This document shows, in pieces, positions 1 through 8,725 of a stretch of 64,000 nucleotides of DNA (positions are counted from its first letter, which is position 1; each line of letters starts with the position of its first letter). Below the pieces are notes generated by a model. That model worked only from the letters and a program-made list of their open reading frames with translations, was not told where the DNA came from and made no database searches. The DNA comes from an uncultured Proteiniphilum sp. (GTDB lineage: Bacteria; Bacteroidota; Bacteroidia; Bacteroidales; Dysgonomonadaceae): assembly GCA_927407015.1 (NCBI GenBank), contig CAKMJT010000004.1, positions 1 through 64,000 on the forward strand. The letters run 5' to 3'. The position numbers and the translations under genes were made by a program.

Positions 1-1
1 C

Positions 2-373
2 TTCTACAGTTTCCATCTCATGGTGATGATCGGGGTCTATTACATCCTTTTCTTTATGGTGGTATTGTACATCCTTTTCAGGAAGAACATGAGCACTGCC
101 AGGTGGTTGCAGTACATTGCACTGTGGAGCATCCCCCTGGCCTATCTGGCCGGACAGCTAGGATGGGTCGTGGCAGAAGTGGGACGCCAGCCGTGGACCA
201 TACAGGATATCCTGCCGGTGCAGGCAGCTGCGTCGGCTGTCACGGCGGGAAATGTCAGGACCACATTTATTCTGTTTGCCGTTTTGTTCACCGGACTGCT
301 CATTGCAGAGGTGACGATCATGGTGAAACAGATCAAGAAAGGCCCCGAACCGACAACCACGGAAGAATCCTGA
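2..373 (+). CDS. cydA: Cytochrome bd ubiquinol oxidase subunit I, C-terminal part (cut by window start)
   Basis: Open from the first base of the window, so only the last ~124 residues are present. CydA carries the quinol site and hemes of cytochrome bd oxidase, which reduces oxygen to water at low oxygen tension in the inner membrane. Visible are the FYSFHLMVMIG start of a membrane segment, a second hydrophobic segment around residues 36-50 followed by the conserved GQPW-like stretch here read as GRQPWTIQD, and a last membrane helix (TTFILFAVLFTGLLIAE) followed by a basic tail. The heme ligands lie in the missing part. CydB follows after 38 bp, so the two are co-transcribed. Identification rests on this C-terminal pattern plus CydB next door. 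Confidence 0.93.
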   Translation, partial: FYSFHLMVMIGVYYILFFMVVLYILFRKNMSTARWLQYIALWSIPLAYLAGQLGWVVAEVGRQPWTIQDILPVQAAASAVTAGNVRTTFILFAVLFTGLLIAEVTIMVKQIKKGPEPTTTEES

Positions 374-411
374 TATTTGCGACAGAATCTACAGCATAAA
401 AGAATACAACT

Positions 412-1566
412 ATGATAACCTATGATTTTCTACAAAAATACTGGTGGTTTATAATGTCCCTGCTCGGAGGACTGCTCGTTTTCCTGCTTTTCGTGCAGGG
501 AGGACAGTCCATGATCCATTCCCTGTCGAGAAAGGAAGATGAAAAGAAACTGCTGGTGAACGCCCTGGGGCGTAAGTGGGAGTATACGTTTACTACGCTG
601 GTGACTTTTGGGGGTGCCTTCTTCGCCTCATTTCCGCTATTCTATTCCACCAGCTTCGGCGGTGCTTACTGGGCGTGGATGATTTTGCTTTTCTGCTTCG
701 TTTTACAGGCGGTATCCTACGAATTCCAGTCTAAACCGGGTAATATTTTCGGGACGAACGTATATCGCAGATTTCTCTTTATCAACGGTGTGCTGGGAAC
801 ATTTATCCTGGGGGTGCTGGTAGCCACTTTTTTCACCGGATCGGAGTTCACGGTGAGCAAGGGTAATATTGCCGGACTGGGCGGTGTGGGCCCTGTCATC
901 AGCCAGTGGCAAAACCCGCTGCACGGCCTGGAGCTCTTCGCCAACGTGCGCAACCTCTGCCTGGGCTTCGCCGTACTGTTTCTGGCACGGACGCTCGCCA
1001 GTCTCTTTTTTGTGAACCGCCTCAGTCATGAGGTCCTGGAGAAAAGATCCCGCAAGTTCGTCCTTTTCAACGGAGCTCCCTTTGTGGTGTTTTTCATGAT
1101 TTTCCTAATCTGGACACTCCTTGCCGAGGGGTATGCCGTGAATCCGGATACAAAGGATATCTACCTGGAGAAGATGAAATATTTACACAATTTCATCGAT
1201 ATGCCGGTCGTGATGGTACTCTTCCTTATGGGCGTTGTGGCAGTTTTGTATGGAATCTTCAGGACTGTCTTCAGTGGTCAGTTCAAAAACGGCGTCTGGT
1301 TCTCCGGTACAGGGACGATTGTCACGATAACCATGCTGCTGCTGGTGGCTGGATACAACAATACAGCCTATTATCCTTCTGCTGTCGATCTGCAGAGCTC
1401 GCTGACACTGGAGACCTCCTCATCAAGCGAATTTACACTCTCGGCGATGGCCGTGGTCTCCCTTTTTGTGCCGGTGGTTATGGCATACATTTTCTATGCC
1501 TGGAGAGCCCTCGAGAGAAAGAAACTGAGTCTGGATGATCTGGACAGCGACGGACATACTTATTGA
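412..1566 (+). CDS. cydB: Cytochrome bd ubiquinol oxidase subunit II
   Basis: 384 aa, full length for CydB. Integral membrane partner of CydA in cytochrome bd oxidase. The N-terminus MITYDFLQKYWWFIMSLLGG leads into the first membrane helix, and about eight or nine hydrophobic segments are distributed through the protein (for example near residues 60-75, 85-100, 118-135, 185-200, 222-240, 262-280, 295-315 and 340-365). It follows cydA by 38 bp and ends before a strong terminator, so cydA-cydB form a transcription unit. Bacteroidetes use this enzyme for microaerobic respiration and oxygen scavenging, fed by menaquinol. Confidence 0.95.
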   Translation: MITYDFLQKYWWFIMSLLGGLLVFLLFVQGGQSMIHSLSRKEDEKKLLVNALGRKWEYTFTTLVTFGGAFFASFPLFYSTSFGGAYWAWMILLFCFVLQAVSYEFQSKPGNIFGTNVYRRFLFINGVLGTFILGVLVATFFTGSEFTVSKGNIAGLGGVGPVISQWQNPLHGLELFANVRNLCLGFAVLFLARTLASLFFVNRLSHEVLEKRSRKFVLFNGAPFVVFFMIFLIWTLLAEGYAVNPDTKDIYLEKMKYLHNFIDMPVVMVLFLMGVVAVLYGIFRTVFSGQFKNGVWFSGTGTIVTITMLLLVAGYNNTAYYPSAVDLQSSLTLETSSSSEFTLSAMAVVSLFVPVVMAYIFYAWRALERKKLSLDDLDSDGHTY

Positions 1567-1586
1567 TCATTTTTTTTTTCGGAGAT

Positions 1587-1621
1587 AAGAGGATGGGTGC
1601 AAAATACATCCTCTTTTTTTT
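1587..1621 (+). terminator. Rho-independent terminator after cydB
   Basis: Nine-base-pair stem AAGAGGATG / CATCCTCTT with an 11-nt loop followed by a run of T, 21 bp after the cydB stop. Confidence 0.85.
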
Positions 1622-1676
1622 GATACAATAAGGACCATTTTTGTGGCAGAAAAGGGTGATTTCTCAGTAAAAAGTG

Positions 1677-1684
1677 TAATTTTG
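1677..1684 (+). promoter_or_regulatory. -7 promoter box (TAATTTTG)
   Basis: Matches the Bacteroidetes sigma-ABfr -7 consensus TAnnTTTG, 29 bp upstream of the ATG of the lipoprotein gene at 1713. No clear -33 TTTG. Confidence 0.5.
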
Positions 1685-1712
1685 TAATTCATAACATTCA
1701 ATCCCTTACTCT

Positions 1713-2615
1713 ATGGAGAAGCAAAACAGCATATTGCTCTTCTCACTGCTTTTGATCACATCCCTCATGCTCACTATGTGTGATAACAGCGGGAGAAGCA
1801 TGTTCAGAGCTGATAACGGTGTCGATTTTGATACCATCAGGGCGGATTACCGGAATCATCTCGAAGGAGATACAACCAATCCCTACTGCGACATCCGGGT
1901 GTATTTCATTTATCCCATCAGCGGACGTAAGACGAGCGTGGATACCTTACAGCAGTTCTTCGTCAGGAGTATGTTCGGGACGCCGTACGATACGCTGCAG
2001 CCTCAAAAGGCCGTACAGGCATATATCAGGAGCTATATCGAAAATTACACGCTTGATGCGAAAACATACCGCGAGACCGTGGATGACATCCACGAGCTGA
2101 ATGAGCTGATACCCGGCATGGATGCCACAGACAGCGAGTATGCATTACCCGACCTGTTCTACTCCTATCACGGGATCTTATCGGATTCCATTGCCTTCAA
2201 TCAATATGGTATTCTTGCCTTTCAGGTGAAGCAATCCAACAACAAGGGAGGGGCCACTTCCTACCAGGTATACCGCAACTACGTGTTTAATCTGAACACA
2301 GGCAGTCAGGTGACGGAGAATGAAATATTCAATGCAGGTTACGATACAGCCTTACAGAGCCTCATCGTTGCCTCGCTGCTGGAACAAAACGGGGTGAAAA
2401 CAGTGGAGGAACTGGAAGATCTGGGCTTTTTCGGTATGCAGGAGATCATGCCCAACCGGAATTTTCTGTTAAACAAAGAAGGGATTACCTACACCTTCAA
2501 TAAAGGAGAATATTCAGCCTACCAGCTGGATGCACCGGAAGTGTTTATTCCCTACAAAACGATACGATCACTGTTGAGAGACAACAGCATAGCCACTAAA
2601 TTAGCTGATTTATAG
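1713..2615 (+). CDS. DUF3298-like (RsiV-type) lipoprotein
   Basis: 300 aa. The N-terminus has a hydrophobic stretch ending LMLTMC (Cys about residue 23), a lipoprotein signal. The C-terminal half (residues ~200-290) has the pattern seen in DUF3298/RsiV-like proteins: NLNTGSQVTENEIF, then GFFGMQEIMPNRNFLLNKEGITYTF and a closing VFIPYKTIRSLL. It is clearly related to the lipoprotein at 26254-27111 on the other strand, which has GFFTLEDIMPNNNFWLNGEG in the same place. Probably anchored in the periplasm or outer membrane; molecular role unknown. Its stop codon shares one base with the GTG start of rsmG, implying translational coupling. Confidence 0.75.
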   Translation: MEKQNSILLFSLLLITSLMLTMCDNSGRSMFRADNGVDFDTIRADYRNHLEGDTTNPYCDIRVYFIYPISGRKTSVDTLQQFFVRSMFGTPYDTLQPQKAVQAYIRSYIENYTLDAKTYRETVDDIHELNELIPGMDATDSEYALPDLFYSYHGILSDSIAFNQYGILAFQVKQSNNKGGATSYQVYRNYVFNLNTGSQVTENEIFNAGYDTALQSLIVASLLEQNGVKTVEELEDLGFFGMQEIMPNRNFLLNKEGITYTFNKGEYSAYQLDAPEVFIPYKTIRSLLRDNSIATKLADL

Positions 2616-3238
2616 TGAAGAGTATTCAAACCTATTTTCGGGCCCTCACTGAGCAACAGATCAATCAGTTCACTGCCCTGTTCGGTTTGTATACCGACTG
2701 GAACGCCAGAATCAATGTGATCTCACGGAAAGATATCGACAATCTTTACCTGCATCACGTGCTGCATTCACTGGCTATTGCCCGGTACATCACCTTTGCA
2801 CCCGGAACGGCCATCATGGATGTGGGTACGGGTGGAGGTTTTCCGGGTATACCACTGGCCATTTTTTTCCCCGAAGTAAAATTTCTGTTGCTGGATAGCA
2901 TCGGAAAGAAGGTCAGGGTGGCGGAAGAGATCGCGAAAGCTGTGGGGCTGGCCAATGTGGAAGTGGCACATGCGCGTGCAGAAGAGGAGAAACGAACCTT
3001 TCACTTTATCGTAAGCCGTGCGGTCATGCCGCTGCCTGATCTGGTCATGATCACGAGGAAGAACATAGCGAGGGAACAGATTAACGCGCTGCCCAATGGT
3101 ATTATTTGCCTGAAGGGTGGTGACCTCTCCGCTGAGATTCAGCCTTTTAGACAGTTCGCAGAGGTGGTTTCTCTCCATGACTATTTTCCTGAACCATTTT
3201 TCCAGACGAAGAAATTGATCTATGTGCCGCTGAGTTGA
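2615..3238 (+). CDS. rsmG: 16S rRNA (guanine527-N7)-methyltransferase RsmG
   Basis: 207 aa, usual length for RsmG/GidB. Methylates N7 of G527 in 16S rRNA with S-adenosylmethionine. The SAM-binding loop DVGTGGGFPG is at residues 69-78; the family motif NVISRKDI is near 34-41, and FHFIVSRAV near residue 128 is also typical. The only in-frame start that keeps the full N-terminus is GTG at 2615, overlapping the TAG of the upstream lipoprotein gene by one base, so it probably relies on coupled translation. Confidence 0.95.
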   Translation: MKSIQTYFRALTEQQINQFTALFGLYTDWNARINVISRKDIDNLYLHHVLHSLAIARYITFAPGTAIMDVGTGGGFPGIPLAIFFPEVKFLLLDSIGKKVRVAEEIAKAVGLANVEVAHARAEEEKRTFHFIVSRAVMPLPDLVMITRKNIAREQINALPNGIICLKGGDLSAEIQPFRQFAEVVSLHDYFPEPFFQTKKLIYVPLS

Positions 3239-3282
3239 TTTTTTATCTCTCATCGAATTCCGGTAAATCAAAAAGAAAACGT

Positions 3283-3290
3283 TATTTTTG
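3283..3290 (+). promoter_or_regulatory. -7 promoter box (TATTTTTG)
   Basis: Exact TAnnTTTG. It contains the TTG at 3288 that would be the longest possible start of the following gene, so that start would lie upstream of the transcription start and cannot be used. It supports the ATG at 3357. Confidence 0.65.
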
Positions 3291-3356
3291 CATTCACAAA
3301 TTCCGCAGGAAGGAGTTGTGTTTGCAGTGAATATTTTGCCATTCAATGATACGAGC

Positions 3357-4031
3357 ATGGATCAACAGCCAGCATTAGTTAAGATTAAGACATTCGAATT
3401 CAACCCTCTGGGTGTAAATACCTATGTCCTGTCGGATGAAACGAAAGAATGTGTCGTGATCGATGCTTCCTTTTTTTATGCCGATGAAAGGGAGGTACTC
3501 CTCAATTATATCCTGGATCACGATTTTGTGGTTAAACACCTGCTGAATACCCATCTGCATTTCGATCATCTTTTCGGTATCAATACACTGGCCTCCATGT
3601 TTGAACTGAAACTGGAATGTCACCGGGCAGATGCATTTCTGCTGGAAGATATTCCCGGGCAGTTGAAGATGTTCGGCCTGCCCGGCACAAACGCGGATTA
3701 CAAACCTGAGATAGGGCGTTACCTGAACGAAGGCGACAGCATCACCTTCGGCAACCAATCCTTACGTGTGTTTCATGTGCCGGGTCACTCGCCGGGAAGC
3801 ATTGTTTTCTACAACGAGTCTGCCGGCTGCCTGTTCAGCGGTGATGCCCTTTTTCATTCGGGTATCGGCCGGACAGACCTGCCGGGCGGTAATTACGATG
3901 AGCTGATTAATCAAATTCAGACAAAGCTCTTCCGCCTACCTGACGAGACGATTGTCTATGCAGGACACGGACCGACGACCACTATCGGTTTCGAGAAAAA
4001 GCACAATCCTTTCGCAGGGATGGTGATGTAG
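3357..4031 (+). CDS. Metallo-beta-lactamase-fold hydrolase (glyoxalase II-like)
   Basis: 224 aa from ATG 3357. The family includes hydroxyacylglutathione hydrolases and related thioesterases; the true substrate here is unknown. Zinc-binding motifs are intact: THLHFDH at residues 65-71, GHSPGS with His144, Asp163 in LFSGDALF, and YAGHGP with His204 near the C-terminus. It is shorter than true glyoxalase II enzymes (~250 aa), which carry an extra substrate-binding helical domain. The downstream start is chosen because the longer frame begins inside the promoter box at 3283-3290. It is expressed separately from rsmG. Confidence 0.88.
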   Translation: MDQQPALVKIKTFEFNPLGVNTYVLSDETKECVVIDASFFYADEREVLLNYILDHDFVVKHLLNTHLHFDHLFGINTLASMFELKLECHRADAFLLEDIPGQLKMFGLPGTNADYKPEIGRYLNEGDSITFGNQSLRVFHVPGHSPGSIVFYNESAGCLFSGDALFHSGIGRTDLPGGNYDELINQIQTKLFRLPDETIVYAGHGPTTTIGFEKKHNPFAGMVM

Positions 4032-4108
4032 CATTGCATTTCATTGCCTGTATCCGGAAAGTGGAGTGAAAAAACCAAAAAAGATAACTAAAAATCATAT
4101 CGTTCATT

Positions 4109-6961
4109 ATGATGGAAATGGAACATTTTAAAAATCGACATATCGGCATTAATGAAGCCGATAAACAAAAGATGCTCGAGGCCATCGGTCTCTCAGGTAT
4201 TGACGAGCTGATCCGTCAGACCATTCCTTCCGGTATACGTCTGACGGAACCCTTATCCCTTCCCGAAGCACTGACGGAACAGGAATATGCGGAAGAGATT
4301 GCCCATATTGCCTCCCTCAATAAAATATTTACCTCCTACATCGGCATGGGATGGTATGATACCAACACCCCTGCTGCTATCTACCGCAACGTGTTTGAGA
4401 ACCCCGTGTGGTACACATCCTATACGCCCTATCAGGCTGAAATATCGCAGGGCAGGCTGGAAGCATTGCTTAACTTCCAGACGGTGGTGAGTGAGCTGAC
4501 GGCATTGCCACTGGCCAACTGTTCCCTGCTGGACGAGGCCACCGCCGCCGCTGAAGCAGCAACGATGATGCTTGGACTCCGCAGTCGCGAGCAGCAGAAG
4601 AATAATATGGAGACCCTTTTCGTGGATGAGCACATCTTTCCCCAGACACTGGCTGTGATCCGCACACGGATGAACCATCTGGGTATAAAGGTCATTACCG
4701 GCAATTACAAAAGCCTTTCCTTCGATACCCCCTGCTTTGGGGCAATCATCCAATATCCCAATGGCAACGGCAATGTGGAGAATTACCGTGCCTTTGTGGA
4801 AAAAGCACATGCTGCCGACTGTAAGGTGGCTGTTGCCACAGATCTGATGGCGCTGGTGCTTCTCACACCTCCGGGAGAATGGGGTGCCGATATCGCCTTC
4901 GGAAGCAGTCAACGACTGGGTATCCCCTTGTTCTACGGAGGACCGTCAGCTGCCTTCTTCGCTACCCGGGACGAATACAAACGCTCCATGCCGGGACGCA
5001 TCATCGGTATTTCGAAGGATGCCTACGGTAAGGAAGCTTTACGGATGGCACTTCAGACAAGAGAACAGCATATCAAGCGCGAGAAGGCCACCTCCAACAT
5101 CTGCACCGCACAGGCGCTGCTGGCCACCATGTCTTCGTTTTACGCCGTTTACCATGGCCCTGAAGGATTGAAAAAGATCGCCCGTCGTATTCATTCCATT
5201 GCCTCCCACGTAAGTGCGGAGTTGAATGAGATGGGATACAAACAGGTGAACACCTCATTTTTCGATACATTGAAGATAGAACTGCCCCGGGAGGTTTCAC
5301 CGCAGGATATACTGAATCATGCAGAGATGAGAGAGATCAATCTGCGTTATTTCGAAACGGGTGAGGTTGGCATCAGCATCGATGAGACCACCAACGAATA
5401 CAGGGTGCATGAGTTGCTTGCCGTGTTTGCGATGGCGGCAGGAAGCGCAAAAGTGTATATGATCGATGATCTGCCTGAAAAAATGACCCTGAAAGAGGGA
5501 CAGCTCAGAAAATCTGACTTCCTCACTCACCCTATCTTCCACAACTACCATACTGAGACAGAACTGATGCGTTATATCAAGCGGTTGGAACGGAAAGATA
5601 TCTCACTGGCGCATTCCATGATCTCTCTCGGCTCATGTACCATGAAGCTGAACGCTGCCTCGGAGTTGCTGCCGCTGGGTCTCCCCGGGTTCCAGCGTCT
5701 TCATCCTTTTGTACCGGTGGAACAGGCGGAAGGCTACCAGCAGATGATCACTGAACTGGAGGATATGCTCGCCGAGATCACGGGTTTTGCAGCAACCAGC
5801 TTGCAACCCAACTCGGGAGCAGCCGGAGAGTACACAGGTCTGATCACGATCGCCAGCTTTCTGGAGAGCACCGGTAGGGGACACCGCAAGGTGGTGCTTA
5901 TCCCTGCATCGGCACACGGCACTAACCCTGCCAGCGCAGTGCAGGCCGGCTTTAAGCCGGTAACGGTCATCAGCGACATAAAGGGAAATGTGGACATGGA
6001 TGACCTGCGCAGCAAGATAGAGCAATACAGGGACGATCTGGCGGCATTGATGATCACTTATCCCTCCACGCACGGGATTTTTGAGACGGAGATCAGGGAG
6101 ATATGCCGGCTGATTCATGATGCCGGCGGACAGGTATATATGGATGGTGCCAATATGAACGCACAGGTGGGACTCACCAACCCGGGTACCATCGGTGCCG
6201 ATGTCTGTCATCTCAATCTCCACAAAACATTCGCCATCCCGCATGGCGGTGGTGGACCGGGTGTAGGCCCCATCTGCGTGGCTGAACATCTTCTCTCCTT
6301 CCTGCCGGGACATCCCGTGACCATGCCTTCAGAGATGAACACCGTTTCGGCAGCACCCTATGGTAGTGCCGGCGTGCTGGAGATCACCTATGCCTACATC
6401 CGGATGATGGGTGCTGATGGACTGAAAGAAGCGACAGAAGCCGCCATCCTCAATGCCAACTATCTGGCGGAGAAGCTGAACCACACCTACGGGATTGTCT
6501 ATCGCGGGGCTGATGGAAGAGTAGGTCACGAACTGATCCTGGAGTGCCGCAGCCTGAAAGAGGTGTCGGGCATCACCGAGACCGATATAGCCAAACGACT
6601 GATTGATTATGGTTATCATGCTCCCACCTTATCATTCCCGGTCCACGGCACAATGATGGTGGAGCCCACCGAAAGTGAAAGTCTCGCCGAGCTGGATCGG
6701 TTTGTGGATACCATGAACAAGATACATGAGGAGATTATTGAGGTATCACGCGGTGTGTACAGCCTGGATGATAATGTACTGGTGAACGCACCCCATCCCG
6801 AGTACGAAGTGGTGGCCGATGAATGGCATCATGCCTACCCGAGAAGCAAAGCTGTCTACCCGCTGCCGTTTGTCGCCGCAAACAAGTTCTGGGTGAACGT
6901 GGCACGCGTGGACAATGCGTATGGTGACAGGAATCTGGTATCCTGCCTCTGTCAGTTGTGA
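4109..6961 (+). CDS. gcvP: Glycine dehydrogenase (aminomethyl-transferring), P-protein
   Basis: 950 aa, the single-chain form combining the P1 and P2 halves. It decarboxylates glycine using pyridoxal phosphate and passes the aminomethyl group to the lipoyl H-protein of the glycine cleavage system. The N-terminus FKNRHIGINEADKQKML is typical. The PLP lysine is Lys706 in NLHKTFAIPHGGGGPGVGP, with the glycine-rich loop straight after. HPFVPVEQAEGY and the SAHGTNPASA motif are also present. The gcvT and gcvH genes are not in this window. It ends flush against the convergent lipoprotein gene (stop codons abut at 6961/6962). Confidence 0.97.
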   Translation: MMEMEHFKNRHIGINEADKQKMLEAIGLSGIDELIRQTIPSGIRLTEPLSLPEALTEQEYAEEIAHIASLNKIFTSYIGMGWYDTNTPAAIYRNVFENPVWYTSYTPYQAEISQGRLEALLNFQTVVSELTALPLANCSLLDEATAAAEAATMMLGLRSREQQKNNMETLFVDEHIFPQTLAVIRTRMNHLGIKVITGNYKSLSFDTPCFGAIIQYPNGNGNVENYRAFVEKAHAADCKVAVATDLMALVLLTPPGEWGADIAFGSSQRLGIPLFYGGPSAAFFATRDEYKRSMPGRIIGISKDAYGKEALRMALQTREQHIKREKATSNICTAQALLATMSSFYAVYHGPEGLKKIARRIHSIASHVSAELNEMGYKQVNTSFFDTLKIELPREVSPQDILNHAEMREINLRYFETGEVGISIDETTNEYRVHELLAVFAMAAGSAKVYMIDDLPEKMTLKEGQLRKSDFLTHPIFHNYHTETELMRYIKRLERKDISLAHSMISLGSCTMKLNAASELLPLGLPGFQRLHPFVPVEQAEGYQQMITELEDMLAEITGFAATSLQPNSGAAGEYTGLITIASFLESTGRGHRKVVLIPASAHGTNPASAVQAGFKPVTVISDIKGNVDMDDLRSKIEQYRDDLAALMITYPSTHGIFETEIREICRLIHDAGGQVYMDGANMNAQVGLTNPGTIGADVCHLNLHKTFAIPHGGGGPGVGPICVAEHLLSFLPGHPVTMPSEMNTVSAAPYGSAGVLEITYAYIRMMGADGLKEATEAAILNANYLAEKLNHTYGIVYRGADGRVGHELILECRSLKEVSGITETDIAKRLIDYGYHAPTLSFPVHGTMMVEPTESESLAELDRFVDTMNKIHEEIIEVSRGVYSLDDNVLVNAPHPEYEVVADEWHHAYPRSKAVYPLPFVAANKFWVNVARVDNAYGDRNLVSCLCQL

Positions 6962-7573
6962 TCACATCAACGCCGGCCTTTCCCCTTTCTCAAAAACCAG
7001 CAGGGGTGAGTCGGATATGTCTTTTTTGAAGGCGCTGATCACCGCCTGATCCATCCCGGTGAGAATCACCTTCACGCGATTTTCCATCACATCGGGGTAG
7101 GCGCCTGCAAATTGGACCAGCACCGGGTGCTCCTGTGAAATGGTGTTATCTGCCAGAAATGCATCAATCTTGTCCATCACCTGCATCATCTGACGGTATG
7201 AATACTGAACAGTTTCCACCTTAAAGTCGTCACCGCCCAGGATGTCGGCCAGCTTTAGCCTGTTCGCTTCCTGATTACCCGTGACGGCAATCACAAAGGT
7301 GCCGCTGTTGTCAATAAACGAACCGCCGTAATAATCCGGATACAGATAGGGATCCGATTCTCTTTCTATCCAGTCGTCACTGAAATATTCCATCAGTTTT
7401 TCATGGTATTTCATGGCCTGTTCATTGTTTTTTGCTGAATTGGCAGTACTGTCTGCAACGATTGCCGGAGCAGTAACATTGTCCTCTGCGGTGTTTTTTT
7501 TCTGCCGGTCACAGGCAACTGAAACAAGTAAAATCATTGAGAAAAAAATAAGAGGAAGTGATGTTGTTTTCAT
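6962..7573 (-). CDS. Hypothetical lipoprotein
   Basis: 203 aa. Signal peptide MKTTSLPLIFFSMILLVSVAC with the lipobox Cys at residue 21. Residues 22-50 are a low-complexity linker rich in Asn, Thr and Ala, then a predicted alpha/beta domain from ~55 to 203 (YSDDWIE..., GTFVIAVTGNQEANRLKLADIL, ...VILTGMDQAVISAFKKDI). I do not recognise the family. It stands alone, convergent with gcvP with no gap, and lies back to back with the DUF4382 gene at 7767. Probably a surface or periplasmic lipoprotein. Confidence 0.7.
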   Translation of the reverse strand: MKTTSLPLIFFSMILLVSVACDRQKKNTAEDNVTAPAIVADSTANSAKNNEQAMKYHEKLMEYFSDDWIERESDPYLYPDYYGGSFIDNSGTFVIAVTGNQEANRLKLADILGGDDFKVETVQYSYRQMMQVMDKIDAFLADNTISQEHPVLVQFAGAYPDVMENRVKVILTGMDQAVISAFKKDISDSPLLVFEKGERPALM

Positions 7574-7726
7574 TTGAACTAATTATCTATTTGCAATCAC
7601 GCAATTTGGAGTATAACAGATAAGAAATGCTTTTGTTTGCTCAGGAGACGTTGTTTCCACCTGTCCAATAATGCATCATATTTCGTTTTTTTATCATTTT
7701 TCCGGGTGATCATCTCCTGTTTTATT

Positions 7727-7734
7727 TATCTTTG
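7727..7734 (+). promoter_or_regulatory. -7 promoter box (TATCTTTG)
   Basis: Exact TAnnTTTG, 33 bp before the ATG at 7767. Confidence 0.55.
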
Positions 7735-7766
7735 TCACGGACAAACCTATAAAATGATTCGTTCGC

Positions 7767-8582
7767 ATGCATTACAAGGTGATTCAATATAGCTCTTTGT
7801 GTTTCTTGCTCTTCCTCTCACTCGTTTCCTGCAATGCAGACGATCCCAGTGAGAACTCCACCCGTCTGCGTATTCGATTGACTGATGCTGCATCATTGGA
7901 AATCAAAGAGTTAACTATAGATATACAGTCGATAGAAGTAATGGTTGCCGACTCTCTCAACAGGGAAGAGGAGTGGGTGGCTCTTCAGTTTGCCGGGGGA
8001 GAATACAATCTGCTGAAACTGATGAACGGGAAGAGTGTGCAGCTTGTCGATCAGTATTTTCCCGCAGGTGGGAGACTGCAAAAGATAAGACTGATCCTGG
8101 GAAACAACAACCGTTTGCTCACCACCACCAATGAGATCATACCCCTGGAACTACCTTCTGAAATGACGGAGGGAATTGTGATCGACAATGTGGATGCTGA
8201 GCTACCGTCACATATCATTTCCAGCATTGTGATCGACGTGAATGCGGCTCTCTCTGTCCGCGAATCAAACGGAAACTATTCCTTCCATCCTGTGGCAAGA
8301 GCCTTTCCGGAGATATGGGGTGGCTCACTGCGCGGTTATGTGGCACCCATTGAGGCAAACGCGTTCATCGCTGTGGTACAGGCCCCGGATACCTTCCTCA
8401 CATTACCGGAAGCAGATGGCATGTTCATGTTCACCGGCCTGAAGGAGGGTTACTGTGAAGTACACGTGATGGCGAATCCGCTCACTCATTACCGGGATAC
8501 CCTGTTTACAGATTCGATTGTGCAGGGAAAGATCACTGAAATCACTCCCAGACCCATACAATTAATGCCCTCAGCACCCTAA
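7767..8582 (+). CDS. DUF4382 domain lipoprotein (first of a tandem pair)
   Basis: 271 aa. Lipoprotein signal with hydrophobic LCFLLFLSLVSC, Cys about residue 22. Residues ~31-170 form a DUF4382 domain: LRIRLTDAASLEIKELTIDIQSIEV, then a LLKLMNGKSVQL stretch and PAGGRLQKIRLILGNNN, a layout shared across the family. A second small beta domain follows (residues ~185-270, GSLRGYVAPIEANAFIAV ... GMFMFTGLKEGYCEV), resembling a carboxypeptidase-regulatory-like fold. Function unknown; probably exposed on the cell surface. Its closest visible relative is the next gene, at 8726, with the same two-domain order. Confidence 0.82.
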   Translation: MHYKVIQYSSLCFLLFLSLVSCNADDPSENSTRLRIRLTDAASLEIKELTIDIQSIEVMVADSLNREEEWVALQFAGGEYNLLKLMNGKSVQLVDQYFPAGGRLQKIRLILGNNNRLLTTTNEIIPLELPSEMTEGIVIDNVDAELPSHIISSIVIDVNAALSVRESNGNYSFHPVARAFPEIWGGSLRGYVAPIEANAFIAVVQAPDTFLTLPEADGMFMFTGLKEGYCEVHVMANPLTHYRDTLFTDSIVQGKITEITPRPIQLMPSAP

Positions 8583-8725
8583 TCAATGACCATTGCCATT
8601 AGACCCTTTTTATACTTCTTTGTATTAATTAACCGTGACGGTTGAACATAACTACCATTGTCATTTGTTTAATGAAGAGATTAACGCACTAAACTGCGTC
8701 AATAGTAAGTAAAGTAATTATTTAA

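Noticed and set aside
3288-3356. Extended N-terminus of the metallo-beta-lactamase-fold gene from TTG 3288.
   Set aside because: The TTG is part of the TATTTTTG promoter box, so it would not be transcribed.
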